The notes: generated from the letters alone by a model not told the origin. A DNA stretch of 64,000 nucleotides from DAIMFL01 sp964372215 (GCA_964372215.1 CAYJQC010000010.1:85151-149150); one strand, 5' to 3'; positions 52,666 through 63,974 are shown, counted from the first letter of the stretch. Numbers and translations are program-made.

Positions 52666-53490
52666 TCAGCCTCCGAAGCGGGAATCGCGCCAGGCCAGCG
52701 CCGCCTTCAGGCCATCCTTGCGCGATATCTCCGTGAACATACGGCCTTCCGGCGTCTCCGTGCTTTCGATCTGGACGTCGATGTCGAGCCCCATGGCGAG
52801 CGCCTCGCGCAGGCCCATGATGTCGTAAGTGCGGTTGATCGCCTGCTTGGTCATGGCGACCTTGCTGCGGTCGTTGACCGCGATGTCGCGGGCGAGCGCG
52901 AGGGCGGCATCGAGCTCCTGCCCCGCCGGCAGCACGCGATTGACCAGGCCGATGGCGAGCGCCTCCTCGGCGCTGATCCGGTCGTTGCCGGACAGCAGAT
53001 ACTCCTTCGCCTTCTTCGGCCCGGCCAGCCACGGCATCAGTAGCGCGATGATGCCGCTGCCGAATTTCAGTTCCGGCTCGCCGAGGCGGGTGCCCTCGGC
53101 GGCGATGGTGATGTCGCAGGCGAGCGCCAGTTCACAGCCCCCCGCCAGGGCATAGCCGTGGATCGCCGCGATCGTCGGCAGCGGTGAATGCCAGAAACGC
53201 ATGATGACGTCGAAATCGCGCTGCAGCACGGCGCGCCAGTCGGCCACGCCCTCCTTCACCGTCTGGGCGCCGTCCTTGAGGTCGAAGCCGGAACAGAAGG
53301 CCCGCCCGGCCCCGGCGATCACCAGGGCGCGCGTATCGGTGTCGCGCTCGACCGCGTCGAGACAGCGGTTCAGTTCGTCGACCATCTGCCGGTTGATGGC
53401 GTTGAGCCGATCCGGCCGGTTCAGAGTCAGCAGGCCGACGGGACCGCGCCGCTCGAATGCGATCGTTTCGTAGCCTTCCGCTGCGGTCAT
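52666..53490 (-). CDS. Enoyl-CoA hydratase/isomerase family protein
   Basis: 274 aa. The crotonase pattern is LLTLNRPDRLNAINRQMVDEL, AGAGRAFCSGFDLKDGAQTV (oxyanion hole) and IHGYALAGGCELALACDITIAAEGTRLGEPELKFG. The catalytic Glu lies in GEPELKFGSG. The ATG was chosen with a gggggac site upstream; the much longer open frame beyond it is not coding. The exact acyl-CoA substrate is unknown. Confidence 0.9.
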   Translation of the reverse strand: MTAAEGYETIAFERRGPVGLLTLNRPDRLNAINRQMVDELNRCLDAVERDTDTRALVIAGAGRAFCSGFDLKDGAQTVKEGVADWRAVLQRDFDVIMRFWHSPLPTIAAIHGYALAGGCELALACDITIAAEGTRLGEPELKFGSGIIALLMPWLAGPKKAKEYLLSGNDRISAEEALAIGLVNRVLPAGQELDAALALARDIAVNDRSKVAMTKQAINRTYDIMGLREALAMGLDIDVQIESTETPEGRMFTEISRKDGLKAALAWRDSRFGG

Positions 53491-53631
53491 CGAGTCCCCC
53501 CGTCCCAGGCCCCGCACTTTATTGACTGTTTTCCGGCCGCCCTGCAACATGCGGCTCCCGCGCCGGACCAGCGGGCGGTGCCGTCGGGCCCGCCCGCGGC
53601 GGCCGCCACCAGCCCGCCCCGGCCCGTCCGC

Positions 53632-54546
53632 ATGCTTGCCGCCACACTCGGCCTTCTGGTCGTCGCCCTCGCCTGGGGTTCGGTGATCCCGGCGATCAAC
53701 CTGCTGCTGCCGGTCTGGGATCCGTTCTTCCTGGCGGCGATCCGCTATGCCATCGGCGCGCCGATCTTCCTGATCCTGCTGCGCCTGCGCGAACCCGGCG
53801 CGCTGCTGCCCCGGGGCGTACCGCAATGGCGGCTGTGGGTGCTGGGTGCGGTCGGAGTCGGGCTGTTCGCGCCGCTGTTCACCCTCGGCATCGCCCACGC
53901 CAATCCGGTGGTGGCGGCGATCCTGAGCGCCGCCGGACCGATCGTGGCGGCGCTGGTGGCGCGGCTCTGCTTCGCGACGCCGCTCGATCGCTCGATCGTT
54001 CCCGCGGTCGTGCTGGCGGTGATCGGCGGCGGGCTGGCGACCTGGACGCCCGATCGGGCGGCGGGCGGCTTCGAGATCCGCGGCGGCGAGGTTCTCATGC
54101 TGATGGCCATGGCGTGCTGGGCCTGGTACTCGATCGCCGCGCAGCGCTGGCTGCAGGGCCTGTCGCAGCTTCGCATCACCGGCCTCACCCTGGCGCCCGG
54201 CGCGGTCATCATGGTGGTCATCTACCTGATCCTCGGCGTCGCCGGCTTCGCCGCCCTGCCGCCGCCGCCACCGCGCGGCATGACCGACGTCGCCGTGCTC
54301 GGCTGGGTGGTGATGGCGGCGGTGGTGGTCGGCGTGTTCCTCTGGCATTTCGGCGTGCGCCATGTCGGGGTGGTCGTCGCCTCGCTGTACATGAACCTGG
54401 TGCCGATCGTCGCGGTGCTGATCATCGCCGCGCTCGGCACGCCGCCGACCGCGCTGCAGATTCTCGGCGGCCTGCTGGTGGTGTCGGGGGTGGCCTACGT
54501 GCAGCTTCGCCAGGTGCTGCGCCGCCGCCGCGATCGAGCCCGATAG
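53632..54546 (+). CDS. EamA-family (DMT superfamily) transporter
   Basis: 304 aa, ten hydrophobic segments. LLVVALAWGSVIPAINLLLPVWD starts the first EamA half, and LGIAHANPVVAAILSAAGPIVAALVARL ends it. The second half has MACWAWYSIAAQRWLQGLSQL and VGVVVASLYMNLVPIVAVLIIAALG. It is different from the EamA gene near 43 kb. No ribosome site is evident before this ATG, so a GTG upstream may be the real start. Divergent from the hydratase. Confidence 0.83.
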   Translation: MLAATLGLLVVALAWGSVIPAINLLLPVWDPFFLAAIRYAIGAPIFLILLRLREPGALLPRGVPQWRLWVLGAVGVGLFAPLFTLGIAHANPVVAAILSAAGPIVAALVARLCFATPLDRSIVPAVVLAVIGGGLATWTPDRAAGGFEIRGGEVLMLMAMACWAWYSIAAQRWLQGLSQLRITGLTLAPGAVIMVVIYLILGVAGFAALPPPPPRGMTDVAVLGWVVMAAVVVGVFLWHFGVRHVGVVVASLYMNLVPIVAVLIIAALGTPPTALQILGGLLVVSGVAYVQLRQVLRRRRDRAR

Positions 54547-54557
54547 GGCACCCGGCC

Positions 54558-54973
54558 TCAGTTCCCGAACGGCAGGGCGGCGCCGGAGATCGGCTGCGGC
54601 CCGATGTTCCAGGCGAGGGTGATGCGCGGGCGCTTTCCCCGATAGGGATTGACGCAATGGACCATGGCGCTCGGGAAGATCAGCATGTCGCCGGCAACCA
54701 GCCGCGGCATCAGCGGCGAGATCACCCGCGGGCTTTGGCCGCCGGCGCAATGGGCGAGGCGGGCATCGACGAACGCGAATAGGCGCCGGCATCGTCGAAT
54801 CTGGTGCCGATGACCGCCGGATCGCCGCGGTTGGCAAGTTCCTGGCCGGTCGGCCAGACCGCGATCCGCGTGTCGCCGATGTCGAGCGCATCCTGTTCCA
54901 TGCCGGACATCTCCGGGCCGGTCCAGGCATCGATCAGGCTGGACGGCCTGCCGTCGGGGAAATGGCTTGCCAC
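54558..54973 (-). pseudogene. Frameshifted, N-truncated 2OG-Fe(II) oxygenase-like gene
   Basis: The N-terminal piece (MASHFPDGRPSSLIDAWTG ... IGTRFDDAGAY) and the C-terminal piece (FAFVDARLAHCAGGQSP ... AGDMLIFPSAMVHCVNPYRG) lie in different frames. Adding one T in the cctattcgc stretch near 54775-54787 joins them smoothly. The C-terminal half matches the putative 2OG-Fe(II) oxygenase family (PF13759) with the distal His and Arg (MVHCVNPYRGKRPRI), but the HxD part is not present upstream. It could be decay or a sequencing error. Confidence 0.65.
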
Positions 54974-55012
54974 GCCAGTCTAGCCCCTGGCGCCGTGCCT
55001 GCGGCAAAGCGG

Positions 55013-55018
55013 TTGACA
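55013..55018 (+). promoter_or_regulatory. Consensus -35 box before purB
   Basis: A perfect TTGACA lies 67 bp before the purB ATG, in the gap after the broken oxygenase. The -10 is poor (TCCGTT at 18 bp spacing), so this is a candidate only. Confidence 0.35.
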
Positions 55019-55085
55019 GGGGTGCCGCCGCTCGGCTCCGTTACCCCGCATCCCTGAGCACGGCGCATTCCCCGACGAGGTCGCG

Positions 55086-56390
55086 ATGATTCCGCGTTAC
55101 AGCCGCCCCGAAATGACCGCGATCTGGGCTCCCGAGAACCGGTTCCGCATCTGGTTCGAGATCGAGGCCCATGCCTGCGACGCCCAGGCCGAGCTCGGGA
55201 TCATCCCCAAGGCGGCCGCCGAGGCGGTGTGGGAGCGTGGCCGCTTCGAGGTCGCGCGGATCGACGAAATCGAGCGCGAGACCCGGCACGACGTCATCGC
55301 CTTCCTGACCAACCTGGCCGAGCATGTCGGCCCCGAGGCGCGCTTCGTCCACCAGGGCATGACCTCGTCGGACGTGCTCGATACCTGCCTCGCGGTCCAG
55401 CTCGCCCAGGCCGCCGATCTGCTGCTCGCCGATCTGACCGCACTTCTCGCGGTGCTCAAGCGGCGCGCCTACGAGTACAAGGATGCGGTCTGCATCGGGC
55501 GCAGCCACGGCATCCACGCCGAGCCCACCACCTTCGGCCTCAAGCTCGCCGGGCATTATGCCGCATTCGACCGCGCCCGCGCCCGGCTGGCGGCGGCGCG
55601 CGCGGAAATCGCGACCTGCGCCATCTCGGGCGCGGTCGGCACTTTCGCCAACATCGACCCGCGGGTCGAGGCGCATGTGGCGCGCCAGATGGGCCTCGCG
55701 GTCGAGCCGGTCTCGACCCAGGTCATCCCGCGCGACCGGCACGCCATGTTCTTCGCCGTGCTCGGCGTCGTCGCCGGTTCGATCGAGAACCTGGCCACCG
55801 AGGTGCGCCATCTGCAGCGCACCGAGGTGCGCGAAGCCGAGGAATTCTTCGCCCCCGGCCAGAAAGGCTCGTCGGCGATGCCGCACAAGCGCAATCCGGT
55901 GCTGTCGGAAAACCTGACCGGCCTGGCCCGGCTGGTGCGCGCGAACGTCGCTCCGGCCCTGGAGAACGTGACGCTGTGGCATGAGCGCGACATCTCGCAC
56001 TCGTCGGTCGAGCGGGTGATCGGACCGGACGCGACCATCGCCCTCGACTTCTCGCTGGCGCGGCTGACCGGGCTGATGGACAAGCTGCTGGTCTATCCCG
56101 AACGGATGCAGCGCAACCTGGAGCAGCTCGGCGGTCTCGTGCATTCGCAGCGCGTGCTGCTGGCCCTGACCCAGGCCGGGATGAGCCGCGAGGACGCCTA
56201 TCGCACGGTGCAGGCGAGTGCCATGAAGGTATGGCAGGAAGGAGCGAGCTTTCCGGCGCTGCTGAAAGCCGATGGCGACGTCACGAAGCGCCTGTCAGCG
56301 AGCGAGATCGACGGCTTGTTCGACCTCGGCTACCACACGCGGCATGTCGACGCGATCTTCGCCCGGGTGTTCGGCGCCACGACCGGGTGA
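55086..56390 (+). CDS. purB: Adenylosuccinate lyase
   Basis: 434 aa. It catalyses two fumarate-releasing steps of purine synthesis. Signatures: MIPRYSRPEMTAIWAPENRF at the N-terminus, FVHQGMTSSDVLDTCLAVQL, GRSHGIHAEPTTFGLKLAGH (catalytic His) and the flexible loop GQKGSSAMPHKRNPVLSENL (catalytic Ser). A cgaggt ribosome site precedes the ATG. It is upstream of, but not contiguous with, purC-S-Q-L. Confidence 0.96.
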   Translation: MIPRYSRPEMTAIWAPENRFRIWFEIEAHACDAQAELGIIPKAAAEAVWERGRFEVARIDEIERETRHDVIAFLTNLAEHVGPEARFVHQGMTSSDVLDTCLAVQLAQAADLLLADLTALLAVLKRRAYEYKDAVCIGRSHGIHAEPTTFGLKLAGHYAAFDRARARLAAARAEIATCAISGAVGTFANIDPRVEAHVARQMGLAVEPVSTQVIPRDRHAMFFAVLGVVAGSIENLATEVRHLQRTEVREAEEFFAPGQKGSSAMPHKRNPVLSENLTGLARLVRANVAPALENVTLWHERDISHSSVERVIGPDATIALDFSLARLTGLMDKLLVYPERMQRNLEQLGGLVHSQRVLLALTQAGMSREDAYRTVQASAMKVWQEGASFPALLKADGDVTKRLSASEIDGLFDLGYHTRHVDAIFARVFGATTG

Positions 56391-56406
56391 ACCGGCGTCG
56401 GCGCGC

Positions 56407-56736
56407 CTAGTCCTTGACCTCGGCCATCACCTGGCGGCGCGCCTCGATCATCTGCTCGTCCATGTGGTGGCGCAGGCGGTGGGCGGACATCTCGATTCCC
56501 TTGGCCGCGAAATCCGCGAGCAGCTTGCCGACGATGTCCTCGTCGCCCGGCTTCTCGAGATCGGCCATGACCACCGACTTGGCGTAGGCATCGGCATCGG
56601 CGCCGGACAGGCCGAACAGGCCCGCGGCCCATAGCCCGACCAGCTTGTTGCGGCGCGCGGTGATCTTGAACTCGAGCTCCTTGTCGTGCTTGTACTTGTG
56701 TTCGAAGCTCTTTTGGCGATCGTCGAAACTGGCCAT
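56407..56736 (-). CDS. DUF1476 protein, zeta inhibitor of F1Fo ATPase
   Basis: 109 aa. MASFDDRQKSFEHKYKHDKE and LEFKITARRNKLVGLWAAGLFGLSG followed by four helices match DUF1476, shown in Paracoccus to be the zeta subunit that blocks ATP hydrolysis by the F1 motor through its N-terminal inhibitory region. It is found almost only in alphaproteobacteria and is often encoded near purine genes. Convergent with purB, 16 bp apart. Confidence 0.9.
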   Translation of the reverse strand: MASFDDRQKSFEHKYKHDKELEFKITARRNKLVGLWAAGLFGLSGADADAYAKSVVMADLEKPGDEDIVGKLLADFAAKGIEMSAHRLRHHMDEQMIEARRQVMAEVKD

Positions 56737-56922
56737 TGCGCCTCACGCTCCCCGTTGGTCTGACGTGCCGGTGAGTTTGGGTGGGTTCGGATGCGGGTCA
56801 AGCTTATAGCCGCTCGATCCGCCGAATTGAACCGGAACTTTCGCCCCGGCACGCCCGGCGAACCGCGTCGCCACCGCATGTCTTCGCCGCCCGTCCAGCC
56901 CACCAAGGTGTAGTCCCCAGCC

Positions 56923-57687
56923 ATGTGCAGTGTCGTCATTCTGTTCCAGCCCGGCGATCCCTGGCCGGTGCTGCTGGGGGCCAACCGGGACGAGATGCTG
57001 GCGCGGCCCTGGGACCCGCCGGGCCGCCACTGGCCGGACCGCCCGGGGGTGACAGCCGGCCGCGACCGCCTGGCCGGCGGCAGCTGGCTCGGCCTCAACG
57101 ACGAAGGCCTGGTGGCCGGGGTTCTGAACCGCATCAACACCCTGGGCCCCGCGGCCGGCCGCCGCAGCCGCGGCGAGCTGGTGCTCGAGGCGCTCGACCA
57201 CGCCGACGCGGCGGACGCCGCCTGGGCGCTGGCCGATCTCGATCCCAGCGCCTATCGCTCGTTCAACATGGTGATCGCCGACAACCGCAACGCCTTCTGG
57301 CTCCGCAACCTCGGCGATTCGGCCGAGGGGATCGAGGTCACGCCCCTGCCCCGCGGCCTGTCCATGATCACCGCCCATGACCGTAACGATGGCGCCGCGA
57401 GCGCCCGGATCGGCGCCTTCCTGCCGCGCTTCCAGGCGGCAGCGGCGCCCGAACCCGAGCGCGACGGGGGCTGGAGCGCCTGGGAGGCCCTGCTCGCCAG
57501 CCGGGAGCGCGCGACCCCGGGCAGTCCCTTCGATGCCATGGCGATCGTCTCCGACAGCGGCTTCGGCACCTCGTCGAGTTCGCTCATCGCGCTGCCCGCC
57601 GCCGGGGCGCCGGCCGGCCGCCGGCCGATCTGGCGTTTTGCCCCGGGACTGCCGGGACAGGTGCCCTACGGCCCGGTCGCGCTTTAG
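56923..57687 (+). CDS. NRDE/TANGO2-family protein
   Basis: 254 aa. It begins MCSVVILFQ, with Cys2 exposed as the possible Ntn-type nucleophile after Met removal. LGANRDEMLARPWDPP is the NRDE signature, followed by AGRDRLAGGSWLGLNDEGL and AGVLNRINTLGPAAGRRSRG. Human TANGO2 belongs here; the bacterial role is unknown. It precedes purC by 169 bp. Confidence 0.88.
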   Translation: MCSVVILFQPGDPWPVLLGANRDEMLARPWDPPGRHWPDRPGVTAGRDRLAGGSWLGLNDEGLVAGVLNRINTLGPAAGRRSRGELVLEALDHADAADAAWALADLDPSAYRSFNMVIADNRNAFWLRNLGDSAEGIEVTPLPRGLSMITAHDRNDGAASARIGAFLPRFQAAAAPEPERDGGWSAWEALLASRERATPGSPFDAMAIVSDSGFGTSSSSLIALPAAGAPAGRRPIWRFAPGLPGQVPYGPVAL

Positions 57688-57755
57688 CCGCGGCGCTGGC
57701 AGAAATCCACGCTGCGCCGCACAATTTCCAGGTTTTCTGCGGATTTTCGCTGTCG

Positions 57756-57784
57756 TTGTGTTGCCTTGTCACACCTGCTATAGG
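57756..57784 (+). promoter_or_regulatory. Candidate promoter of the purCSQL-bolA-grxD operon
   Basis: TTGTGT and TATAGG are 17 bp apart, 73 bp before the purC ATG, in a locally AT-richer stretch. The leader that follows has no obvious riboswitch fold. Confidence 0.5.
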
Positions 57785-57856
57785 AGGGCCGATCCTCACC
57801 GGGTCGTCATTGTTCACGTTCTGTTCTGATCGTTCCGTCGATCTCGGGAGACCACC

Positions 57857-58621
57857 ATGTCCCGGCGCCGCCGTATCTACGAAGGGAAGGCGAAGGTCCT
57901 GTTCGAGGGTCCCGAGCCCGGCACCCTGGTGCAGTACTTCAAGGACGACGCCAGCGCCTTCAACAACCAGAAGCGCGGCGTCATCACCGGCAAGGGCGTG
58001 CTCAACAACCGGATCTCGGAATACCTGATGAGCCGGCTCGGCGAGATCGGGATCCCGACCCATTTCGTGCGCCGCCTCAACATGCGCGAGCAGCTGGTGC
58101 GCGAGGTCGAGATCATCCCGATCGAGGTGGTGGTGCGCAATGTCGCCGCGGGATCCTTGGCCCAGCGCTTCGGCCTGGCCGAGGGCACCCAGCTGCCGCG
58201 CTCGATCGTCGAGTACTACTACAAGTCCGACGAGCTCAACGACCCGATCGTGAGCGAGGAGCACATCACCTCGTTCGGCTGGGCCAGCCCGCAGGATCTC
58301 GACGACATCATGGCCCTGGCGCTGCGGGTCAACGACTTCCTGAGCGGCCTACTTCTGGGCGTCGGGCTGAAGCTGGTCGACTTCAAGCTGGAGTTCGGCC
58401 GGCTGTGGGAAGGCGAGGAGATGCGGATCGTCCTGGCCGACGAGATCAGCCCGGACAATTGCCGGCTGTGGGACGTCAAGACCAACGAGAAGCTGGACAA
58501 GGACCGCTTCCGCCGCGATCTCGGTGGGGTGGCCGAGGCCTATCAGGAAGTGGCGCGCCGGCTCGGCATCCTGCCCGAGGGCGGCCCGCGCGACCTCAAG
58601 GGCCCCCAGACCATGCAGTGA
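57857..58621 (+). CDS. purC: SAICAR synthetase
   Basis: 254 aa. It joins CAIR and aspartate in purine synthesis. RRRRIYEGKAKVLFEGPE, VQYFKDDASAFNN and KGVLNNRISEYL at the N-terminus, then VEIIPIEVVVRNVAAGS and LIVLADEISPDNCRLWD-type sequence (IVLADEISPD) are the PurC signatures. It heads the purC-S-Q-L cluster, with the start supported by conservation. Confidence 0.96.
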   Translation: MSRRRRIYEGKAKVLFEGPEPGTLVQYFKDDASAFNNQKRGVITGKGVLNNRISEYLMSRLGEIGIPTHFVRRLNMREQLVREVEIIPIEVVVRNVAAGSLAQRFGLAEGTQLPRSIVEYYYKSDELNDPIVSEEHITSFGWASPQDLDDIMALALRVNDFLSGLLLGVGLKLVDFKLEFGRLWEGEEMRIVLADEISPDNCRLWDVKTNEKLDKDRFRRDLGGVAEAYQEVARRLGILPEGGPRDLKGPQTMQ

Positions 58622-58694
58622 CGGGCAACGCGATGATTGGCGACGCGACGACCGGCGACGCAGCGAATTGCGGCGTGACGAAGCGGGGGCGGAC

Positions 58695-58937
58695 GTGAAG
58701 GCAAGGGTCCATATCACGCTCAAGCCGGGGGTGCTCGATCCCCAGGGCCGCGCCATCGGCCACGCCCTCGAGCAGCTCGGTTTCGATGGCGTCGGCGACG
58801 TCCGCCAGGGCAAGTACATCGAGATCGACCTCGCCGAGACCGATGCGGCGCGCGCCCGCGCCCATGTCGAGGCGATGTGTGCCAAGCTGCTCGCCAATAC
58901 CGTGATCGAGAACTACGCCATCGACCTGGCCGACTGA
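58695..58937 (+). CDS. purS: FGAM synthase subunit PurS
   Basis: 80 aa from a GTG. VKARVHITLKPGVLDPQGRAI and GKYIEIDLAETDAARA are diagnostic. PurS bridges PurL and PurQ for ammonia transfer. The frame upstream of the GTG gives non-coding sequence, and a gggggcgga site supports this start. Confidence 0.92.
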   Translation: MKARVHITLKPGVLDPQGRAIGHALEQLGFDGVGDVRQGKYIEIDLAETDAARARAHVEAMCAKLLANTVIENYAIDLAD

Positions 58938-59004
58938 CGCCGGCCGGGCCGCCCGTGCAACCGCCCTGGAAGATCGCCGCCCCGCCCGTCGTTCGTAGAT
59001 AGAG

Positions 59005-59690
59005 ATGCACGCCGCCATCGTCGTCTTCCCCGGATCGAATCGCGAGCGCGACATGAAGGTCGCGCTGACCCAGGCCATGGGCCGCCCGCCGGCCATGGTG
59101 TGGCATCGCGACACCGAGCTGCCCAAGACCGACCTGATCGTCATTCCCGGCGGCTTCTCCTATGGCGACTACCTGCGCTGCGGCGCGATCGCAGCCCATT
59201 CGCCGGTCATGCGCGAGGTGGTGGCGCGGGCCAAGGCCGGCGCCGCCGTGCTCGGCGTGTGCAACGGCTTCCAGGTGCTGGCCGAGACCGGCCTGGTGCC
59301 CGGCGCGCTGCTGCGCAATGCCGGGCTCAAGTTCGTCTGCCGCAATGTCGGCCTGCGGGTCGAGACCAGCCAGAGTCTGTTCACTTCCGGCTACGCCACG
59401 GGCGAGGTGCTGAGTGTTCCGGTGGCGCATCACGACGGCAACTACTTCGTCGACGCCGACACCAGGAAGCGCCTCGAGGACCGCGACCAGATCGCCTTCC
59501 GCTATTGCGACCCCGAGGGGCGCGCGACCTCGACCGCCAATCCGAACGGCTCGAACGACAACATCGCCGGCGTGTTCAACGATGCGAAGAACGTGCTCGG
59601 CCTGATGCCGCACCCGGAGGACGCCGTGGAGCCGATCCACGGCTCGCTCGACGGCAGGAAGCTGTTCGACGGCATCGTGAGCGCGCTGTC

Positions 59691-59694
<4 letters not shown>
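59005..59694 (+). CDS. purQ: FGAM synthase glutaminase subunit PurQ
   Basis: 229 aa. Class I glutamine amidotransferase releasing ammonia for PurL. VVFPGSNRERDM, VIPGGFSYGDYLR, the nucleophile elbow GVCNGFQVL (Cys86) and LMPHPEDAVEPIHG with the catalytic His. Its stop overlaps the purL start by four bases. Confidence 0.95.
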
Positions 59695-61934
<2,240 letters not shown>

Positions 61935-61954
61935 GGCGAGGGAAGGACGGCCTC

Positions 61955-62194
61955 ATGGCGATGAGCGCGACCGAGATCGAGCGCCTGATCAAGGAAGGCA
62001 TCCCGGGTGCGGTCGTGGTGGTCGAGGACCTGCGCGGCGACGGCGATCACTACGCGGCGCACGTCACTGCCCTGGCCTTCGCCGGCAAGAGCCGGGTGCA
62101 GCAGCACCAGATGGTCTACCAGGCGCTGCAGGGCCGCATGGGCGGCGAGCTGCACGCCCTCGCCCTGCAGACTTCTGCGCCGACGACGAGCTGA
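61955..62194 (+). CDS. bolA: BolA-family protein
   Basis: 79 aa. EIERLIKEGIPGAVVVVEDLRGDGDHYAAHV and KSRVQQHQMVYQALQGRMG fit BolA (class with a His in HYAAHV and HQMVY), which binds a 2Fe-2S cluster together with a CGFS glutaredoxin. It lies between purL and grxD, the common alphaproteobacterial arrangement. Confidence 0.92.
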   Translation: MAMSATEIERLIKEGIPGAVVVVEDLRGDGDHYAAHVTALAFAGKSRVQQHQMVYQALQGRMGGELHALALQTSAPTTS

Positions 62195-62255
62195 ACCGAC
62201 ATCACCCCACATGCGGCCGCGGGCGGCAACGCCACGGCGCGGAGAGGACGAGGCA

Positions 62256-62597
62256 ATGAACAGCAATCCGGTACACGAGCGCATCCGCCAGGAAATCGGC
62301 AGCAACGACGTGGTGCTCTACATGAAGGGCACGCCCGTATTCCCGCAATGCGGCTTCTCCGCCGCCGTCGTGCAGGTGCTGACCCAGGTCGGGGTCAAGT
62401 TCAAGGGCATCGACGTGCTGGCCGACCCGAGCCTGCGCCAGGGCATCAAGGACTTCAGCAACTGGCCGACGGTGCCCCAGCTCTACGTCAAGGGCGAGTT
62501 CGTCGGCGGCTGCGACATCGTGCGCGAGATGTACCAGTCCGGCGAGCTGCAGGAGCTGATGCAGAGCCGCGGCGTCGCCGCCAGCGCGACCGCCTGA
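62256..62597 (+). CDS. grxD: Monothiol CGFS glutaredoxin
   Basis: 113 aa. KGTPVFPQCGFSAAVVQVL carries the CGFS active site (Cys32). DPSLRQGIKDFSNWPTVPQLYVKGEFVGGCDI gives the cis-Pro and glutathione site. It transfers Fe-S clusters, in partnership with the BolA protein encoded 61 bp upstream. A strong terminator follows. Confidence 0.95.
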   Translation: MNSNPVHERIRQEIGSNDVVLYMKGTPVFPQCGFSAAVVQVLTQVGVKFKGIDVLADPSLRQGIKDFSNWPTVPQLYVKGEFVGGCDIVREMYQSGELQELMQSRGVAASATA

Positions 62598-62621
62598 ACC
62601 GCGTCTGATCGTCGTTGCGTG

Positions 62622-62655
62622 AAGGGCCGGTCCATGGGACCGGCTCTTTCGTTTT
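62622..62655 (+). terminator. Rho-independent terminator after grxD
   Basis: gccggtcc pairs with ggaccggc around a 3-nt loop, extended by wobble and A-T pairs, followed by ctttcgtttt. This is the clearest terminator in the window and ends the purC-to-grxD transcript. Confidence 0.8.
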
Positions 62656-62705
62656 GCCCACGATTTCAGCCCATTGCCGACGTCGGGGACGCCCAAGCCG
62701 GCGGG

Positions 62706-62720
62706 TTAGCAAAACGTAAA
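62706..62720. promoter_or_regulatory. Weak CtrA-like box upstream of the second PilZ gene
   Basis: TTAG-CAAAACG-TAAA resembles the CtrA consensus in 6 of 8 positions, about 70 bp before the PilZ start. It is weak alone; the parallel with the other PilZ gene makes it worth noting. Confidence 0.25.
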
Positions 62721-62789
62721 CCTGTGGTCGACCAGAATGACCAGGGGGCTGATGACGCCCCCGATCCAGGCTCTGACCGGCGGGACGCC

Positions 62790-63416
62790 ATGAACACAGT
62801 CGATCTCCTGCGCAGGCTCGAGGAGGAGTTCTACGAGCCGGCGCTATGCGTCGGCACCCTCGATTTCGGCGGCCGCGCCGAGCCGGTGGAAGTGCTCGCG
62901 CTCAGCTCCCACAGCGCCGATCTGCGCTGCAACAACGACCTCGCCGAGGACGGCGCGGTCACGCTCGTCGTCGAGAACTTTAGGAGCTTCGAGGGCGAGC
63001 TGGTGCGCCGCCACGGCCGGATCATCGGCATCGTCTTCAAGGGCACCGAGCAGGCCGGCACCCAGGTCACCCCGGCACCGCCGCAGCCGGTCGCCAAGGC
63101 GCAGAAGGGCAAGTCCCTGCGCCGGCACACGCGCTCGGCGGTGTTCTGGTCGGGCGCCGTTCAGGCCGGGCGCGAGAACGTCGACTGCATCGTCCTCAAC
63201 ATGTCGCCGGGCGGCGCCAAGATCCGGCTTCTGAAGCGCTATGTCAGCGACGGCTCGCCGGTGGTGCTGCATATCGACCGGCTCGGCGGCTATGCCGGCG
63301 AGGTCATCTGGTCCGAGGGCAACACCATGGGCCTGCGCTTCCTCAAGAACCCGCGCGAGATCGCCGCCGACATCGAGCAGGTGCTGTACCGCGGACTGTC
63401 GCCGAAGGGCGCCTGA
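62790..63416 (+). CDS. PilZ-domain protein with N-terminal extension
   Basis: 208 aa. An N-terminal region of about 100 residues (LEEEFYEPALCVGTLDFGG; GAVTLVVENFRSFEGELVRR) resembles a degenerate PilZ or YcgR-N-like beta domain. The C-terminal PilZ domain has SLRRHTRSAVFW and VLNMSPGGAKIRLL, matching RRxxR and NxSxxG. A c-di-GMP receptor is likely. It is separated from grxD by a terminator. Confidence 0.85.
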   Translation: MNTVDLLRRLEEEFYEPALCVGTLDFGGRAEPVEVLALSSHSADLRCNNDLAEDGAVTLVVENFRSFEGELVRRHGRIIGIVFKGTEQAGTQVTPAPPQPVAKAQKGKSLRRHTRSAVFWSGAVQAGRENVDCIVLNMSPGGAKIRLLKRYVSDGSPVVLHIDRLGGYAGEVIWSEGNTMGLRFLKNPREIAADIEQVLYRGLSPKGA

Positions 63417-63446
63417 CCGGGTCCGCCTGTCGCCGGAACGGCCGCG

Positions 63447-63974
63447 TCAGGCCGCCAGCGCCCCCCAGCCATAGGCGGCCATGCTGAGGCTGCCATGGGC
63501 GAAGCTGCGGTGCAGCGGCCGCCCGGACGCATCACCGCCCCCCAGCCCCGCGCCGAGCGCCACGAACAGCGGCAGGAAATGCTCGTCGGTCGGGTGGGCT
63601 TCGACCCCGTCCGGCCGGGTCCGCCGATAGTCGACCAGCGCTTGCGTGTCGCCTGCGGCGATCCGCTCCGCCACCCAGTCGTCGAACGAGACCGCCCAGT
63701 CCGCCGCCCGTTCGCGGTCGACGCGGAACTGCTGCAGGTTGTGGACCGCGCCGCCGCTCGCCAGGATCAGCACGCCGGCGCGCCGGAGCGGCGCCAGCGC
63801 CCGTCCCAGGGCAAGGTGATGGGCCGCCCCCTGCTCAGGCTGGATGGATAGCTGGACCACCGGCAGATCGGCCTTCGGGTAGATCAGCAGGAGCGGGTTC
63901 CAAGCCCCGTGATCCAGGCCGTAATCGGGATCGACGGCGCAGGTTATACCAACCTGCGGTGAGGCTGACTCACA
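63447..63974 (-). pseudogene. Interrupted class III extradiol dioxygenase (DODA/LigB type)
   Basis: The C-terminal two thirds are intact: AVDPDYGLDHGAWNPLLL, YPKADLPVVQLSIQP, GVLILASGGAVHNLQQF and HSFAHGSLSMAAYGWG-like sequence near the end. Going upstream, homology stops near 63948 and an in-frame TAA occurs at 63975-63977, with no start codon in between. So the 5' third is missing in this window. A mobile-element insertion or rearrangement near 63955 is the likely reason. Confidence 0.7.
63939..63957. repeat. Small inverted repeat at the break of the dioxygenase gene
   Basis: gcaggtt and aacctgc form a perfect 7-bp inverted repeat around atacc, exactly where dioxygenase homology ends. It could be an insertion target or an element terminus. 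Confidence 0.35.

Noticed and set aside
52666..54930. A 754-aa frame containing the enoyl-CoA hydratase
   Set aside because: The hydratase is complete from its own ATG with a ribosome site. The upstream part is the antisense of the EamA gene.
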